The translations under genes were made by a program, and so were the position numbers. A stretch of 6,359 nt of DNA from Arenibacter sp963972175 (lineage in GTDB: Bacteria > Bacteroidota > Bacteroidia > Flavobacteriales > Flavobacteriaceae), in the NCBI GenBank assembly GCA_963972175.1, contig CAXAVP010000254.1, positions 1 through 6,359 on the forward strand, in the 5' to 3' direction. The notes beneath the pieces were generated by a model. That model had not been told where the DNA came from and did no database searches. It was given only the letters and a program-made list of their open reading frames with translations. Below are positions 5,996 to 6,359 of the stretch, piece after piece; position 1 is the stretch's first letter, and each line of letters opens with the position of its first letter.

Positions 5996-6003
5996 TAGCT
6001 TTG
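5996..6003 (+). promoter_or_regulatory. Promoter -7 element of the 62-residue membrane protein gene
   Basis: TAGCTTTG is an exact match to TAnnTTTG and is followed by CGTAA. It ends 15 bases before the ATG at 6019, implying a very short leader. A TTG at 5980-5982 is the nearest -33-like match, but the 13-base spacing is too short. The element also supports the start at 6019 rather than an in-frame upstream one. Confidence 0.55.
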
Positions 6004-6018
6004 CGTAAAAATAGAAAT

Positions 6019-6207
6019 ATGTTCAGCACGGGACAATTAATTTTTGCTAGTCTTTTTTTTGCGTTTTTCGTAGGAATAACTATCATTTCCTATAAAAAAG
6101 ACAAAAAACTACACGCTAAAAACTATAAAGGCGTAAAGTGGGTAGGAATTTTCTTCTCTTTATTCTTGATAACCCTACTTATTATTAAATTCTTTCTTAA
6201 AAATTAA
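6019..6207 (+). CDS. Small two-helix membrane protein of unknown function
   Basis: A 62-residue protein that I cannot assign to a named family with known function, although it resembles small conserved proteins of Flavobacteriaceae. It has two hydrophobic segments (about 7-24 and 41-58) joined by a strongly basic loop (YKKDKKLHAKNYKGVK, 25-40), which by the positive-inside rule places the loop in the cytoplasm and both ends outside. It ends in a short KFFLKN tail. The reading frame stays open upstream to 5935, but that part overlaps the start of the divergent pyrophosphohydrolase gene and the promoter element at 5996-6003, so the ATG at 6019 is preferred. No catalytic motif or cysteine is present. 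Confidence 0.75.
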   Translation: MFSTGQLIFASLFFAFFVGITIISYKKDKKLHAKNYKGVKWVGIFFSLFLITLLIIKFFLKN

Positions 6208-6269
6208 CAGATTAAATTACAACATCATAAAAAGACCCTCAACGCACAACATTCCAAACTTTAAAAGCG

Positions 6270-6296
6270 TTTGATATACGAAAAGTCTTAATTTTG
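6270..6296 (+). promoter_or_regulatory. Promoter upstream of the partial gene at the right edge
   Basis: TAATTTTG (6289-6296) matches the -7 consensus TAnnTTTG exactly and is followed by CGTTAA, resembling the element at 5996-6003. A TTTG at 6270-6273 could serve as the -33 element, although the 15-base spacer is shorter than usual for Bacteroidota. The start codon at 6324 lies 27 bases downstream of the -7 element. Confidence 0.55.
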
Positions 6297-6323
6297 CGTT
6301 AAGAAACTAAATCACTTAGTTGT

Positions 6324-6359
6324 ATGGTAACTTTTTTCAGTATTTTATTTGTCCTTATT
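6324..6359 (+). CDS. N-terminal fragment of a probable membrane or exported protein
   Basis: An ATG opens a frame that runs to the window edge: MVTFFSILFVLI, 12 codons without a stop. All residues after the start are hydrophobic or small, as in an N-terminal membrane anchor or signal sequence. A well-formed -7 promoter element upstream supports a real gene start. The fragment is too short to identify a family. The 116 bases between the preceding stop and this start hold the promoter and nothing else I recognise. Confidence 0.55.
   Translation, partial: MVTFFSILFVLI

Noticed and set aside
1..6359. Possible defence, mobile or other novel multi-gene system
   Set aside because: All genes fall in housekeeping or small conserved families; there are no transposase, integrase, nuclease or toxin genes, no CRISPR-like repeats and no att-like duplications flanking genes.

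Overview
The window reads as ordinary chromosomal core DNA from a Bacteroidota member, most likely a Flavobacteriaceae (a marine Maribacter/Arenibacter-like genus is a guess I cannot verify). Reasons: AT-rich codon use; almost no Shine-Dalgarno sequences before the starts; several upstream regions carrying the Bacteroidota -7 element TAnnTTTG; a DnaJ with the shortened cysteine-rich domain I associate with flavobacteria; a DUF4920 lipoprotein; and a long eukaryote-like form of branched-chain aminotransferase.

Left part, minus strand (1-1900): the heat-shock pair grpE-dnaJ, transcribed right to left with 9 bases between the genes. Upstream is a promoter region that matches both the -7 element and the sigma-54 -24/-12 layout (GG-N10-GC). 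Downstream is an AU-rich hairpin with a GAAA loop that probably ends the operon. dnaK is not in the window.

Middle part, minus strand (1900-4215): a DUF4920 lipoprotein gene overlaps mnmD (tRNA wobble-uridine methyltransferase, TTG start) by 4 bases. After 121 bases comes an SDR-type epimerase of the TIGR01777/YfcH family, closed by a strong GC-rich terminator.

Right part (4216-6359): an AT-rich divergent intergenic region leads to ilvE on the plus strand. The last codons and stop of ilvE are tandemly duplicated (20 bp x 2). A bidirectional hairpin terminator separates ilvE from a convergent MazG/PRA-PH-like pyrophosphohydrolase on the minus strand. Divergent from that gene is a 62-residue two-helix membrane protein with a clear TAnnTTTG promoter. 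The first 12 codons of a further gene, probably for a membrane protein, begin at 6324 and run off the window.

Functionally the genes are housekeeping: protein folding, tRNA modification, branched-chain amino acid metabolism and nucleotide sanitation. I see no mobile element, CRISPR array, tRNA or rRNA, and no convincing novel multi-gene system. The points most worth a second look are the sigma-54-like grpE promoter, the half-size zinc domain of DnaJ, the 20-bp duplication at the ilvE stop codon, and the overlap between the DUF4920 gene and mnmD.
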